From the NCBI GenBank assembly GCA_937990665.1, contig CALKRF010000112.1, forward strand, positions 1 through 6,033: a stretch of DNA of 6,033 nt. Direction: 5' to 3'. Source of the DNA: an uncultured Atopobium sp. (GTDB lineage Bacteria > Actinomycetota > Coriobacteriia > Coriobacteriales > Atopobiaceae). Shown here in pieces: positions 5,966-6,033 of this stretch (positions are counted from its first letter, which is position 1; each line of letters starts with the position of its first letter). The notes below the pieces were generated by a model. It was not told the origin of the DNA. It ran no database searches and worked only from the letters and a program-made list of their open reading frames with translations. The position numbers were made by a program, and so were the translations under genes.

Positions 5966-6033
5966 GCACACCTAATGAAGATAATCTGTCAAAAAGACGT
6001 ATACATTACGCTGAAAATACCTCAAACGTGCAG

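Noticed and set aside
5987..5992. A perfect -35 hexamer TTGACA on the minus strand near the right edge.
   Set aside because: No acceptable -10 lies 16-18 bp downstream, and the only gene in that direction, msrA, is on the opposite strand.
1..6033. Possible avoidance of GATC as a sign of long exposure to the restriction system.
   Set aside because: Counting by eye gives about 18 GATC sites, against roughly 24 expected for equal base use. That is only a mild shortfall in a small window and is not meaningful.

Overview
The window carries two unrelated functional blocks from what looks like an anaerobic or microaerophilic bacterium of moderate G+C. The hybrid cluster protein, the Crp/Fnr regulator type and the codon use would suit a Coriobacteriia-like (Atopobium/Lancefieldella/Olsenella) or Clostridia-like host. 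This is an inference from gene content and protein style; no rRNA or other marker gene is present.

Left block (about 64-2840, all on the minus strand, visibly A+T-richer than the right block): a two-gene type II restriction-modification cassette. The endonuclease gene (1473-2816) is transcribed first. It encodes a MutH/Sau3AI-family nuclease with a clear D-E-x-K active site. A 72-105 bp gap follows, then the gene for a C5-cytosine DNA methyltransferase (99-1373), closed by a strong terminator hairpin (64-94). By family the expected target is GATC. No controller (C) protein gene, integrase or transposase is visible.

Right block (about 2902-5965): a nitrosative/oxidative stress locus. The hybrid cluster protein gene hcp (2970-4562, minus) ends in its own terminator (2902-2938), which separates it from the downstream restriction genes. 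Divergent from hcp is a Crp/Fnr-family regulator gene (4696-5364, plus). It is followed 25 bp later by msrA, encoding a peptide-methionine sulfoxide reductase (5390-5878, plus). The intergenic region between hcp and the regulator holds a perfect 16-bp palindrome (4646-4661). It lies exactly 41.5 bp upstream of the start predicted from an extended -10 element for hcp, the geometry of a class II Crp/Fnr-activated promoter. The likely logic is that the regulator senses NO or a redox signal and switches on hcp, while its own transcript also makes MsrA to repair oxidised methionines.

Downstream of msrA lies a long, nearly perfect 21-bp hairpin (5916-5965) without a U-tract, of unknown role. The window edges (1-63 and 5966-6033) show no gene I can support. 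The gene families are all known; the most interesting points are the hcp promoter architecture, the GATC sites in the methyltransferase leader and the unexplained 3' hairpin.
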